Shown here piece after piece: positions 8,915 through 17,970 of a stretch of DNA of 64,000 nucleotides. The stretch lies in contig NZ_CP121445.1 in NCBI RefSeq assembly GCF_029689925.1, positions 1,109,001 to 1,173,000 of the forward strand, in the 5' to 3' direction. Source of the DNA: Anaerocolumna sp. AGMB13025 (lineage in GTDB: Bacteria; Bacillota; Clostridia; Lachnospirales; Lachnospiraceae). The notes below the pieces were generated by a model. It was not told the DNA's origin, did no database searches, and was given only the letters and a program-made list of their open reading frames with translations. Every line of letters starts with the position of its first letter. Position 1 is the stretch's first letter. The position numbers and the translations under genes are program-made.

Positions 8915-9366
8915 AAAGACCTAATACATATTCAGAATGGATGGAAAGCTTTGATTTACTAAGGGAAGGAAAAAATGATGCGGATGTAATGGAATGTACA
9001 AGAAAAGGAACCCTGAACTTATCGGCTGGAGTGGCAGAAAGATTTGCTTCCCAGTTAAATGCCGTAATTCAATATCGAATAAAAAAAGCATCAGAAAAAT
9101 TTGACCGTGCCATGAAAATGAATAGCGGCGATGTAAATCTTTTAAGTGCCTCTTTATTAGCTTTACGGAGAGAGATAAATTTCCTTATAAGCTTTGTACG
9201 ATTACCGATTCTGACCTCAGAAGAAGCTGATATTCTGGTAAACGCCATTAAGGAGCAGGCATTATCTATGCAAAAAAGCTTGGAAAATACAGCAAAGAGC
9301 CTAGATAGAACGGGAATGTTAGCAAGTACAATCAAAAAAAACAATATAGATAAATTTGAAAGATAA
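8911..9366 (+). CDS. Unrecognised 151-aa helical protein of the AAA operon
   Basis: All-helical soluble protein of unknown family. Residues about 35-65 and 95-135 form long amphipathic helices with Leu/Ile heptads, and the C-terminal tail is basic. The ATG overlaps the TGA of the preceding small gene (ATGA), so the two are translationally coupled. The AAA ATPase gene follows after 18 bases. The pattern suggests a helical-bundle partner or substrate adaptor of the ATPase; this is inference. Confidence 0.75.
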   Translation: MKRPNTYSEWMESFDLLREGKNDADVMECTRKGTLNLSAGVAERFASQLNAVIQYRIKKASEKFDRAMKMNSGDVNLLSASLLALRREINFLISFVRLPILTSEEADILVNAIKEQALSMQKSLENTAKSLDRTGMLASTIKKNNIDKFER

Positions 9367-9384
9367 ATAAGAAGGAAAAATAAT

Positions 9385-10941
9385 ATGGATGTTAAAACAA
9401 GTATTACGACATTAAAAAGATACTCACTAGCAAGAATTCCGTTTATATCTTTTCATACAATGGAAAAAGCCAGGGGCATAGAAGTTCTGAAAACAGTTTC
9501 ATATGAGTTAAATCTGCCTTTTTATGTACATACATTATCGAAAGGAATATACGATATTTCTACTGGCAAAATCGTAAATGATGATAAAACGATAATAGGT
9601 GCATTGGATTTTATGGCAGAGCAAATCAGATTAAAGCAGAATCTGACGTTCGTATTAACTGAGGTTTCAGATATTGAGAATGATTCCATGACATCTCGCT
9701 ATTTACTGGACATTGTATCGCTTGCAGAAGAGAATGGCGGAGTAATAATTACCATTACAAATGGAAGTGTCTGGGGCCAATTGCAGCGACTTGGAATGAC
9801 TGTTACATTAGATTTACCTACAGAAGAAGAAATGTTACAGATTATTTATGAAAATACAGAGCCTTATAAAAGGGATATAACAATTGAATGGGATAATAAC
9901 GATTACCGGGAGGCAGCAACAATCCTGACAGGTGTTACAAGAGTAGAAGCACAAAATGTTATAGCCTCACTGATTGCTAACCGTATCATTAAAAAAACGG
10001 ATTTGACAGAATTGAAATTTGTGAAGGATAAACTGTTTTCTAATATTGAAGGTTTGGAGCGTATAGAAATTGCAGACAAGATTTTGGAAATCGGAGGATT
10101 AAGCGGTCTTAAAAGCTGGCTGGATGAAAAAAAAAGATTGCAAACGCCTGAGAAAAGGGATGAATTACGAAAAAGGGGATTACAACCTCCAAGAGGGGTC
10201 CTTTTGGTTGGAGTTCCCGGATGCGGTAAATCGCTGTCGGCCAAAGCTGTAGCAGCCAGCTGGAATCTGCCCTTATACAGGTTGGATTTTGCTACCGTTC
10301 AAGGGCAATATGTAGGGCAAAGTGAGCAGCAATTAAAAGAAGCATTCCAATCAGCAGAACACTTGTCTCCCTGTATCTTGTGGATTGATGAGATAGAAAA
10401 AGGGCTAGGGGGAACTGGAAATGATTCTTCGGGTGTCACGACCCGTATGGTCGGTCAATTTCTATTCTGGATACAGGAGTGCAAAAAAATGGTGTTTGTA
10501 GTCGCAACTGCTAATGATGTAAGTATGTTACCTTCAGAATTATTACGCAGGGGACGGTTTGACGAACTATTTTTTATTGATTTACCCACAGAAGAAGAGA
10601 GAAAAGAAATTATTGAAATGTATATTAAGCGATATTTACAAGTTCAATTGTCAGAGAATACAATTCAGCAGATGGTTAGTACTACTGATGGTTTTACAGG
10701 AGCAGATTTAGAGGCATCCATAAGAGAAATATCTTATCGGTTGATTGCAAATGAGAATATTACATTAACAGAAGATATGATTATTGATTCACTAAAAAAT
10801 GTTATCCCATTATCTCAAACGAGTCCTGAAAAAATTGAAAGTATTAGAGAATGGGGAAGAGAACGTGCCGTACCGGCTTCTGGTAAACCAATAGGAGGAA
10901 AAGAATTAGAGAATAAGCATACACGAAGAGTAATAGTGTAA
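9385..10941 (+). CDS. Ycf46-like AAA+ ATPase (518 aa)
   Basis: The N-terminal region (residues 1 to about 225) resembles the inactive AAA-like domain of Ycf46 proteins. The C-terminal AAA+ domain is complete: Walker A G-V-P-G-C-G-K-S near 274-281, Walker B I-L-W-I-D-E-I-E near 330-337, sensor region V-V-A-T-A-N-D, and the arginine finger block L-L-R-R-G-R-F-D-E near 386-394. A helical lid follows (T-G-A-D-L-E-A). Such enzymes remodel proteins as hexameric rings. It is the last gene of the operon and the only one with a recognisable catalytic domain. Homology is closest in style to cyanobacterial and plastid Ycf46, whose function is poorly understood. An AGAAGGA site supports ATG 9385. Confidence 0.88.
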   Translation: MDVKTSITTLKRYSLARIPFISFHTMEKARGIEVLKTVSYELNLPFYVHTLSKGIYDISTGKIVNDDKTIIGALDFMAEQIRLKQNLTFVLTEVSDIENDSMTSRYLLDIVSLAEENGGVIITITNGSVWGQLQRLGMTVTLDLPTEEEMLQIIYENTEPYKRDITIEWDNNDYREAATILTGVTRVEAQNVIASLIANRIIKKTDLTELKFVKDKLFSNIEGLERIEIADKILEIGGLSGLKSWLDEKKRLQTPEKRDELRKRGLQPPRGVLLVGVPGCGKSLSAKAVAASWNLPLYRLDFATVQGQYVGQSEQQLKEAFQSAEHLSPCILWIDEIEKGLGGTGNDSSGVTTRMVGQFLFWIQECKKMVFVVATANDVSMLPSELLRRGRFDELFFIDLPTEEERKEIIEMYIKRYLQVQLSENTIQQMVSTTDGFTGADLEASIREISYRLIANENITLTEDMIIDSLKNVIPLSQTSPEKIESIREWGRERAVPASGKPIGGKELENKHTRRVIV

Positions 10942-10979
10942 GCTCAATAGATAAAAATAAGATTTCTCTCGTTCTTTTC

Positions 10980-11008
10980 TTGACTTGCCCTATTGATAGG
11001 ATTATAAT
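10980..11008 (+). promoter_or_regulatory. Promoter of the ABC exporter/MarR operon
   Basis: TTGACT at 10980-10985 and TATAAT at 11003-11008 with a 17-base spacer, the best sigma-A promoter seen in the window. It sits directly upstream of a long dyad (11010-11053). Confidence 0.8.
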
Positions 11009-11009
11009 G

Positions 11010-11053
11010 GTTGCAGTTACAATTAATGCATATGCAACAATTGTAAAAGCAAC
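11010..11053 (+). promoter_or_regulatory. Long dyad operator, probable binding site of the operon's MarR regulator
   Basis: Arms GTTGCAGTTACAATT (11010-11024) and AATTGTAAAAGCAAC (11039-11053) match as an inverted repeat at 13 of 15 positions. They share one axis with the perfect palindrome TGCATATGCA (11027-11036). The site starts two bases after the -10 element, so a bound dimer or pair of dimers would block transcription start. MarR repressors of multidrug ABC exporters commonly autoregulate from such positions. Confidence 0.65.
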
Positions 11054-11070
11054 TATTAGGAGAACTCAAT

Positions 11071-12825
11071 ATGAAGCAATTTTTATCCTATGCCAGAAAC
11101 TATAAAAAAGAATTGATTCTGGCTGTTATCTGTATTGAAGCAGAGACAGTATTTGAACTGATAATCCCTTTAATCATGGCTGATATCATTGATGTGGGCA
11201 TTGCAAATCGGGATAAATCCTATATCCTGATAAAGGGTCTTCAGATGGTAGTCTGTGCGGTTATTTCATTATTTCTGGGCAATTTATATGCCAGATTTAC
11301 CGCAGCCTGCGGCAACGGAATCGGAGCGGCTATCCGGGCTGCAGAGTTTCAGAAGATGCAGACCTATTCTTTTTCTAACACCGATAAATTCAGTACCCCT
11401 TCCCTTGTAACAAGGCTTACAAACGATGTCACTACGATTCAAAATTCCATAACGAATGGTATGAGACCGGGATTTCGTGCACCGGTAATGATGTTTATTG
11501 CTATTTTTCTATCCTTTAAAATCAATGGGGCTCTTGCGGTGGTTTTTCTGATTGCAGCACCGATTCTTGGTATTCTTCTATTTTTCATTGTAAAAAATGT
11601 CCGTCCCTTATATTCCGGCATGCAGAGTGCGGTTGACTATGTAAACCGCATTATACAGGAGAACCTGGCAGCAATCCGGGTAGTAAAGGCTTATGTCAGA
11701 GAAGACTACGAAATCGCCAAATTTGAAGAAGTAAACCAAAATCTTAAAAATACCTCAGAAAGAGCATTTTCCCTGGCAGTACTGAATATGCCGGCCTTTC
11801 AGTTTGTTATGTACGGTACGATTTTAAGTATACTCTGGTTTGGAGGGAACCTTGTGGCAATTGGAGATATGAAAGTAGGCAGCCTTACCAGTTTCTTAAG
11901 TTATGTTCTCCAGGTGTTAAATTCTCTTATGATGTTTTCCAACGTATTCCTGTTATTCACTCGTTCCTTGACCTCCTGGAAGCGGATTACGGAAGTTCTT
12001 AATGAAGAGCCGACTATTACTGACGACCGTGCTGTTACTGATGACGGGAATATTAGCCGGGAAAAAGAACTGGAGATAAAAAGCGGCAGCATCACCTTTG
12101 ACCATGTATTCTTTAAATACAAGGAAACTGCCAAAGAGTATGTATTATCCGATGTTTCTTTTGAGATAAAATCCGGGCAGACCATTGGCATCCTAGGACC
12201 CACCGGTTCTGCCAAAAGTACTTTGGTTCAGTTGATTCCAAGGCTTTATGAAGTGGCGGAGGGAACCATCATCATTGACGGACATCCGGTTTATGAATAT
12301 ACCCAAAAGCATTTAAGAGATTCCATAGCAATGGTACTCCAAAAGAATACACTATTTTCCGGTACGGTTAGGGAAAATCTTTTATGGGGCGAGGAAGATG
12401 CCACCCTGGAAGAAATCGACCGTGCCTGTCATATTGCCTGTGTCGATGAATTCATAGGGAGGCTGGATAACGGATATGAAACAGAGCTGGGACAGGGAGG
12501 AGTTAATGTATCCGGCGGACAGAAGCAGCGCTTGTGTATTGCAAGAGCGATACTAAAGGCACCCAGAGTATTGATTCTTGATGATTCCACCAGTGCCGTA
12601 GATACGGCAACAGAAGCAAAGATCAAAGAAGGGCTTGCAAAGGAACTGCCAGGCATGACAAAAATCATTGTTGCCCAGAGGATTACCTCAGTTATGGATG
12701 CGGACCAGATATTGATTCTGGAGGACGGTAAAATTAATGGCATAGGTACCCATAAGACCTTGTTAAAAGAAAATGAAATTTACCAGGATATCTATTATTC
12801 AGGACAGCAAGGAGGTAACTTATAA
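11071..12825 (+). CDS. Heterodimeric ABC exporter subunit with degenerate nucleotide site (584 aa)
   Basis: Full half-transporter with an N-terminal six-helix exporter domain (residues 1 to about 320) and a C-terminal nucleotide-binding domain. Walker A is GPTGSAKS near residue 375, with Ala replacing the second-last Gly. The signature is intact (VSGGQ near 480). Walker B reads LILDDSTSAVD near 501, so Asp replaces the catalytic Glu. That is the pattern of the non-catalytic partner in LmrCD/BmrCD/TM287-288-type exporters. It overlaps the next gene by one base. Likely role: export of drugs, peptides or lipids across the membrane. Confidence 0.9.
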   Translation: MKQFLSYARNYKKELILAVICIEAETVFELIIPLIMADIIDVGIANRDKSYILIKGLQMVVCAVISLFLGNLYARFTAACGNGIGAAIRAAEFQKMQTYSFSNTDKFSTPSLVTRLTNDVTTIQNSITNGMRPGFRAPVMMFIAIFLSFKINGALAVVFLIAAPILGILLFFIVKNVRPLYSGMQSAVDYVNRIIQENLAAIRVVKAYVREDYEIAKFEEVNQNLKNTSERAFSLAVLNMPAFQFVMYGTILSILWFGGNLVAIGDMKVGSLTSFLSYVLQVLNSLMMFSNVFLLFTRSLTSWKRITEVLNEEPTITDDRAVTDDGNISREKELEIKSGSITFDHVFFKYKETAKEYVLSDVSFEIKSGQTIGILGPTGSAKSTLVQLIPRLYEVAEGTIIIDGHPVYEYTQKHLRDSIAMVLQKNTLFSGTVRENLLWGEEDATLEEIDRACHIACVDEFIGRLDNGYETELGQGGVNVSGGQKQRLCIARAILKAPRVLILDDSTSAVDTATEAKIKEGLAKELPGMTKIIVAQRITSVMDADQILILEDGKINGIGTHKTLLKENEIYQDIYYSGQQGGNL

Positions 12826-14684
12826 TGCCAAGAACAACATCCCCTGCAAAGCCAAAAGATGCAAAAAAGACCTTGCTCCAATTACTCAGCTATTTAGGGC
12901 GGCATAAAATATCCTTATTCTTTATCGCTGTATTCGTCTGTATCAGTGCCGCTTCCGGTATTATTGGAACCTATCTGTTAAAAGCGGTAGTAAATGATTA
13001 CATTATTCCTGGGGATATACCAGGTCTGATAAAAATGATTATTATTATGGGAATTATATATGTCGCAGGAGTGATAGCATGCTTTTTCTATAATAAAATC
13101 ATGGTTCATACGTCACAGCAGGTCGTATCCGAGATCCGAAGCGATTTGTTTGACCATACTCAGAAATTGCCGCTTAATTACTTTGATGCACATACCCATG
13201 GTGAGCTGATGAGCCATTTCACCAATGATGTGGACACCATCACAGAAGCCCTCAATAACAGTTTTACTATGGTAATCCAAAGTTTTATAACCGCTGTGGG
13301 AACTATAATTATGCTGTTGGTTTTAAGCTGGCAGTTATCTATAATCGTAATTGTTTTCCTGGCTCTTATGCTTTTATATATACAGCATAACGGGAAAATG
13401 AGTAAAAAATATTTCAGAGAACAGCAAAAGAATCTGGGAGCAATTAATGGATTTGTTGAGGAAATGGTGGCAGGACAGAAAGTTTCAAAAATCTTTAATC
13501 ATGAAGCAAAAGATTTAGAAAAGTTCAATGAATTGAATGAAAGCTTAAGAACAGCCTCCACAAAGGCATTTACCTATACTGCAAAGACGGTTCCCACCAT
13601 TGTAGCCTTATCCTATATTAATTACGCGCTTTCAGCTTGTGTGGGAGGGTTGTTTGCCCTGGCAGGACTTACGGATATCGGGACCCTGGCTTCTTATCTG
13701 GTTTATGTAAGACAAAGTGCCATGCCTATGAATCAGTTTACCATACAGATTAATTTTCTAATGGTGGCACTGGCCAGTGCAGAGAAGATATTTGCCATGA
13801 TGGAAGAGGAGCATGAAATTGATGCCGGAAGGATTACCTTAAGCAGGGTAAAAAAAGAAGCGGACGGTACCTTGTCTGAAAGCGATACCTATACTGGGGA
13901 TTTTGCCTGGAAGGTTCCAAATTTAGGGGAGGGAGTTACCTATGTACCCTTAAAGGGAGACGTACGTTTTCATGACGTTGTATTTGGTTATACGAAGGAA
14001 CACACTATCTTAAACGGAATAAACCTGTATGCGAAACCCGGTCAGAAGATAGCATTCGTAGGCTCCACCGGCGCTGGAAAAACTACCATAATCAATCTGA
14101 TTAACCGTTTCTATGAAATAACGAAAGGTCAGATTACCTATGACGGAATTGATATCAGAGATATTAAAAAAGCGGATTTAAGGCGTTCCATATCCCTTAT
14201 CATTCAGGATACCCATCTGTTTACCGGAACCATAGCAGATAACATCCGTTACGGAAGGTTACAGGCAAGCGAAGAAGATGTAGTAAACGCCGCCAAACTG
14301 GCCAATGCCCACTCCTTTATTAAAAGGCTGCCAAATGGGTATGATACTCTGTTGGAAAGTGACGGAGCTAACTTATCCCAGGGACAAAGACAGCTATTAG
14401 CCATAGCAAGAGCCGCCATCTCCCAGCCTCCTGTGCTTGTTATGGATGAAGCCACTAGTTCAATTGATACCAGAACAGAGAAATTAATTGAAAAAGGTAT
14501 GGATACGTTAATGGAGAACCGTACGGTATTCGTAATTGCCCACAGGCTTTCAACGGTCCGTAATTCAAAGGCAATCCTGGTACTGGAAAAAGGAAACGTC
14601 ATAGAACGTGGTGACCACGAAGAACTGTTGACACAAAAAGGCGTTTACTATAAACTTTACACAGGTCAATTTGAACTGGATTAA
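12825..14684 (+). CDS. Heterodimeric ABC exporter subunit with canonical ATPase site (619 aa)
   Basis: Second half of the exporter: membrane domain at residues about 30-320, then a nucleotide-binding domain with Walker A GSTGAGKT near 416, signature LSQGQ near 516 and Walker B LVMDEATSSID near 537 with the catalytic Glu present. A roughly 40-residue insert between the two domains (around residues 340-385) is typical of the larger partner in such pairs. Together with the preceding degenerate subunit it makes one heterodimeric exporter. The start ATG is one base inside the end of the preceding gene (AGGAGG just upstream). Confidence 0.9.
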   Translation: MPRTTSPAKPKDAKKTLLQLLSYLGRHKISLFFIAVFVCISAASGIIGTYLLKAVVNDYIIPGDIPGLIKMIIIMGIIYVAGVIACFFYNKIMVHTSQQVVSEIRSDLFDHTQKLPLNYFDAHTHGELMSHFTNDVDTITEALNNSFTMVIQSFITAVGTIIMLLVLSWQLSIIVIVFLALMLLYIQHNGKMSKKYFREQQKNLGAINGFVEEMVAGQKVSKIFNHEAKDLEKFNELNESLRTASTKAFTYTAKTVPTIVALSYINYALSACVGGLFALAGLTDIGTLASYLVYVRQSAMPMNQFTIQINFLMVALASAEKIFAMMEEEHEIDAGRITLSRVKKEADGTLSESDTYTGDFAWKVPNLGEGVTYVPLKGDVRFHDVVFGYTKEHTILNGINLYAKPGQKIAFVGSTGAGKTTIINLINRFYEITKGQITYDGIDIRDIKKADLRRSISLIIQDTHLFTGTIADNIRYGRLQASEEDVVNAAKLANAHSFIKRLPNGYDTLLESDGANLSQGQRQLLAIARAAISQPPVLVMDEATSSIDTRTEKLIEKGMDTLMENRTVFVIAHRLSTVRNSKAILVLEKGNVIERGDHEELLTQKGVYYKLYTGQFELD

Positions 14685-14706
14685 ATGGTAAAAGGAGTAA
14701 AATAAG

Positions 14707-15153
14707 ATGAGTAGTAGTCTAAGAGAACTTTTTATCCGTGCAGAAAGAGCAAGAAAACAGCTGCTTTCACCAGTGCTGTCAGCCAACGGCCTGACACCGG
14801 GACAGGGACAGGCAGGAATCTTAAATACTCTTCTAGCAGAAGACCGCTTAAACCAGAAAGAGCTTTCCAGCCGCTGTCATATGGATACCACCACTATGTC
14901 ACGAAATATTGATAACCTTGAAAAGATGGGGCTGCTAAAGCGGGAAATGAACCCGGAAAGCAGACGGTCGGTAATCATCTGCCTGACGGAACAGGGTCAG
15001 GAAAAGGCTTTGAATATCAGAAGGATGTTCCAGGAGTTTGAGGATATCCTAAAGAAAGATATCCCTGAGAAGGATATGGAATTTTTTAAGGGAATGCTGG
15101 TTAAGATATGTGAAAATCTTGAAGAGAAGCTGCCAATAGAGAATCAGGGGTAG
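14707..15153 (+). CDS. MarR-family transcriptional regulator
   Basis: A 148-residue winged-helix repressor: residues about 30-105 carry the MarR fold with L-N-Q-K-E-L-S-S-R, then M-D-T-T-T-M-S-R-N-I-D-N-L-E as recognition helix and the wing R-R-S-V-I-I-C-L-T. It is the third gene of the ABC exporter operon, with an AAAGGAG site 22 bases after the exporter gene. It probably represses the operon through the dyad at 11010-11053. Its stop lies nine bases from the stop of the convergent radical SAM gene. Confidence 0.9.
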   Translation: MSSSLRELFIRAERARKQLLSPVLSANGLTPGQGQAGILNTLLAEDRLNQKELSSRCHMDTTTMSRNIDNLEKMGLLKREMNPESRRSVIICLTEQGQEKALNIRRMFQEFEDILKKDIPEKDMEFFKGMLVKICENLEEKLPIENQG

Positions 15154-15162
15154 GGCACAGCA

Positions 15163-16566
15163 TTAGTTCTGCTGCTCCGCCCACATAGATCCGCTGTTTT
15201 TAAATATCGCATCTGTCTTTTCGCGGTACCCGTTGAAAAAGTATATACATTTTGAAGGATCAGAACCGAACATATCATCGGTAAGAGCCAAACCGATTGC
15301 GCGGCATCCGCCCATACAAGCCCTAAAGTATTGGCAGCTGCCGCATTTCTTATTATTTTCCGCCAGGGTTCCTACGGTGGTACAGATTTCCTCCAGATAA
15401 TCTCCGTCGGTTAACAGCTTTTTCAAACCATCTGTTTTTACATTACCAAGAATCTTCTTATGTTTCTCATAATATCCTGACATCTGCATACAGGGTACTA
15501 CATTACCGTTTGCATGAATGGCTGCCATACCACGATTGCCCCGGCAGACAGGGAGGCTGTCCCGATAAGCAGAACCACTGTCGATTGGACGTTTATGATA
15601 CGTGAGTTTCGTCTGGTCATATTGGAGAAACTGCCAGATGTCAATTTTCATACGATGAGGCTTTGCAATGTATTCTCTTGTAAATTCCATGCCGAAATCA
15701 TAATATTCCTCAAAGCTTAAGCAGGCGCCTCCCTCACACAGATCATGACTGTTTTTAACCCACCTTGGGGCTTCGGTGGTTCGGATAATACGCATCTCCA
15801 AAACACCTAAGGAGTCCATAAGTTCTGCGGTGGCAAGCATTACCTGCCAGTTTAAGCGGTGTACATTGGTTTGGACCTTTACCGGAAATCCTTTTTGTAT
15901 GCAGAGAGTGATGGCAGAGAGTGCAGTTTCTTGTGCCCCCTTTTGGTTTCTTAGCCAGTCGTGGTGGTCTAAACCATCGAAGGAAATTTTAATGAGGGGT
16001 TTGTAACCGAGTTGTTTCATTTCGTCAAGGATTTCTTCTGTGATTAAGCTTCCGTTGGTATTTAACTCATCCAGATACATTCCGCGGCTGTGGATACCCT
16101 TAAGGATATCAAGAAAATCAGGATGGAGCATAGGCTCACCACCGGTAAGGGTAAAGGCATGAATCCCGCAGACCTGGGCTTCCAAAAGCAGCTGTTCCCA
16201 TTCCGCTTTGGAGAATTCAGTGACTAGCTGCTTTTGGTCAGAGGCATTAAAGCAATGGAGACAATTATAATTGCATTTACTGGTAATTGCCCAATTTATT
16301 GCGGGAAAATACCGGTTTTCACAGGCAAGGGGTTTCTGCCAGTCACTGAGCTGTTCGCCCTCAGTAGATGGATGGCAAAGCCCTTTTTCTATAAGCAAGC
16401 GCAGTAACTCACTTTCTTTTAGCTCATGACTGCCGTCACAAAGTGTTAAAAGTTCGAATTCTTCCTTTGTCAGACCCTGTGCATTTCGATTGTATTTAAT
16501 ATAATATGCATAGGGGACCAGCTTCCAGGAACGAAGGGCAATACAAGGATTTAACATATATTTCAT
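15163..16566 (-). CDS. Radical SAM/SPASM protein (possible peptide maturase)
   Basis: A 467-residue radical SAM enzyme with the cluster motif C98-x3-C102-x2-C105 and a C-terminal SPASM-type cysteine region (C-R-G-N, then V-V-P-C-M-Q, then C-G-S-C-Q-Y-F-R-A-C-M-G-G-C). The first 80 residues resemble a short RiPP-recognition-like winged helix (E-E-F-E-L-L-T-L-C-D-G). Such proteins modify ribosomal peptides or activate other enzymes. The frame is open to 16599, but AAGAGGTG upstream of 16566 supports ATG 16566. No obvious precursor peptide is adjacent; the only operon partner visible is the LemA-like gene upstream. Confidence 0.85.
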   Translation of the reverse strand: MKYMLNPCIALRSWKLVPYAYYIKYNRNAQGLTKEEFELLTLCDGSHELKESELLRLLIEKGLCHPSTEGEQLSDWQKPLACENRYFPAINWAITSKCNYNCLHCFNASDQKQLVTEFSKAEWEQLLLEAQVCGIHAFTLTGGEPMLHPDFLDILKGIHSRGMYLDELNTNGSLITEEILDEMKQLGYKPLIKISFDGLDHHDWLRNQKGAQETALSAITLCIQKGFPVKVQTNVHRLNWQVMLATAELMDSLGVLEMRIIRTTEAPRWVKNSHDLCEGGACLSFEEYYDFGMEFTREYIAKPHRMKIDIWQFLQYDQTKLTYHKRPIDSGSAYRDSLPVCRGNRGMAAIHANGNVVPCMQMSGYYEKHKKILGNVKTDGLKKLLTDGDYLEEICTTVGTLAENNKKCGSCQYFRACMGGCRAIGLALTDDMFGSDPSKCIYFFNGYREKTDAIFKNSGSMWAEQQN

Positions 16567-16617
16567 AAGTTTTACACCTCTTAAGAGATTTATCACCACA
16601 AAGATACAGGTAAAAAA

Positions 16618-16932
16618 TCAAGTATTTTCTTTTATTAATTTTTCATTTGTAAATCCCATTAAACTTCCGGTAATAAAATAATATGGTTTATGTAAGGCTG
16701 TATTATAATGCCGTACTGCCTCATTATATAGCTTTTTACTTAAGGCGAATTGTGAATGGGTTTGGTATAGAACAGTGGCTGCTCCTGACAAGGAATTGCT
16801 ATGCAATTCGATCTGCCGTCTGGCATAACTTATCCCATCTTTAAGCTTAGAGAGCTGTCTAAAGGTTATATGGAACCAGAGCCCCAAAAAAGCGCAAACG
16901 GAAAGAATTGTTATTAGGATAAGAAGCAGCAT
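16618..16932 (-). CDS. Small LemA-like membrane protein (104 aa)
   Basis: Residues 1-22 form one membrane helix (L-L-L-I-L-I-T-I-L-S-V-C-A-F-L-G-L-W-F). The rest is helical and ends in the LemA-type motif L-Y-N-E-A-V-R-H-Y-N-T-A-L followed by the P-Y-Y-F segment. LemA proteins are usually about 180-200 aa, so this is a shortened version. The site GGGAGGTG fixes ATG 16932; the in-frame GTG at 16941 overlaps that site. It lies 51 bases upstream of the radical SAM gene on the same strand, and may be its substrate, anchor or unrelated. Confidence 0.65.
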   Translation of the reverse strand: MLLLILITILSVCAFLGLWFHITFRQLSKLKDGISYARRQIELHSNSLSGAATVLYQTHSQFALSKKLYNEAVRHYNTALHKPYYFITGSLMGFTNEKLIKENT

Positions 16933-17091
16933 AGGTATCACCTCCCAAACAGAATTTGAATTATATATAACATGTTACTTGACTTTTGTGATCAGAATGG
17001 TGTGAAATGTAATTTTATCGACGTGAAATGATAATTTTATAATAAGCAGACTTTAGTCGTTATATCCTTTGACCTAGGTTATTATTGTTGA

Positions 17092-17116
17092 ATTACAATA
17101 AAGCCAATATTGTAAT
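17092..17116. promoter_or_regulatory. Dyad in the intergenic region 16933-17303, operator candidate
   Basis: Perfect 9-bp inverted repeat ATTACAATA (17092-17100) / TATTGTAAT (17108-17116) with a 7-base centre, between the divergent LemA-like and DinB-like genes. The ATTACA/TGTAAT half sites resemble BlaI/MarR-type operators but the regulator is unknown. The remaining bases of this 370-base gap are AT-rich and show no gene. Confidence 0.4.
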
Positions 17117-17303
17117 ATTAATATGAAATTTTAAATTCTGAAACATAGATTTATGGATAAATATGTATTATAATAAGCCTTAGGAAATATTTAGAAGTCA
17201 GTTGATAAAAAGTTCTTATTTCTTTGAAAACCATGAAATACTGTATCCAGACAGAAAATTGTTGAATAAACATATATTTTGTATAATAGATCAGGAGGAT
17301 ATG

Positions 17304-17816
17304 ATGAATCGAGTAATTACAGAAGCGTTCCGAAACCAGTTTGACTCCACCTTTCATATGGCCCGTATACTAGTAAAAGTTTGTCCGGAAAAAGTCTGGG
17401 CAGGGACTTATAACGAAGTGCCCTTTTGGCAGCAGGTTTTTCACTATGTTTATTATATTGATTTTTGGATGCGTGAGAAATTTGATGACAGGGAATGGCG
17501 TACCATGATTTTTGAGGATGCCTATACTACCGATTTGTATGCCAAAAGTTATGAAGGTTTATTTATTTCACAAGAAAAGATGCTTGCATATCTTGACGCT
17601 ATTCAGGCGAAAACTACATGCTTATTTGATGCTCTGAATGACGAAAAGCTGGGTACTTCTGTTTTTGGTGACAATCCCCAATTTACCTACGCGGATGTAA
17701 TTACGGGGCAAATAAGACATATTATGTACAACCTTGGTTACTTAAATGGAATATTGCGGGAGCTTGGATTACCGGAATCGGATTGGTATGCTTATAATGA
17801 GCCAGAGGGGGCATAA
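17304..17816 (+). CDS. DinB-superfamily protein (170 aa)
   Basis: Four-helix-bundle protein of the DinB/YfiT-like superfamily, with conserved-looking histidines in Q-V-F-H-Y-V-Y-Y-I-D-F-W (about residue 47) and G-Q-I-R-H-I-M-Y-N-L-G (about residue 139). These usually bind a divalent metal. Members act in thiol transfer or stress functions, mostly undefined. The frame is open from 17202, but TCAGGAGG at 17291-17298 fixes the start at ATG 17304 (17301 is only two bases from the site). Confidence 0.75.
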   Translation: MNRVITEAFRNQFDSTFHMARILVKVCPEKVWAGTYNEVPFWQQVFHYVYYIDFWMREKFDDREWRTMIFEDAYTTDLYAKSYEGLFISQEKMLAYLDAIQAKTTCLFDALNDEKLGTSVFGDNPQFTYADVITGQIRHIMYNLGYLNGILRELGLPESDWYAYNEPEGA

Positions 17817-17970
17817 GTTAAATCTGTAAAAAGGAATAAACAGTTCTTTTTATAGAGCCTGTGTTAAGAATAAATAGTACCTGTTTGCCAGGGTATTCCC
17901 TTATAAGTTAATGATGAGAAAGTGGAATACACATATAGGAAAGTACATATAAGTAAGCATTAGTTATATT

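Noticed and set aside
17840..17905. Further hairpin-repeat copy near TACCTG/CAGGGTA
   Set aside because: The linkers are missing and the stem is weak, so it cannot be assigned to the family.
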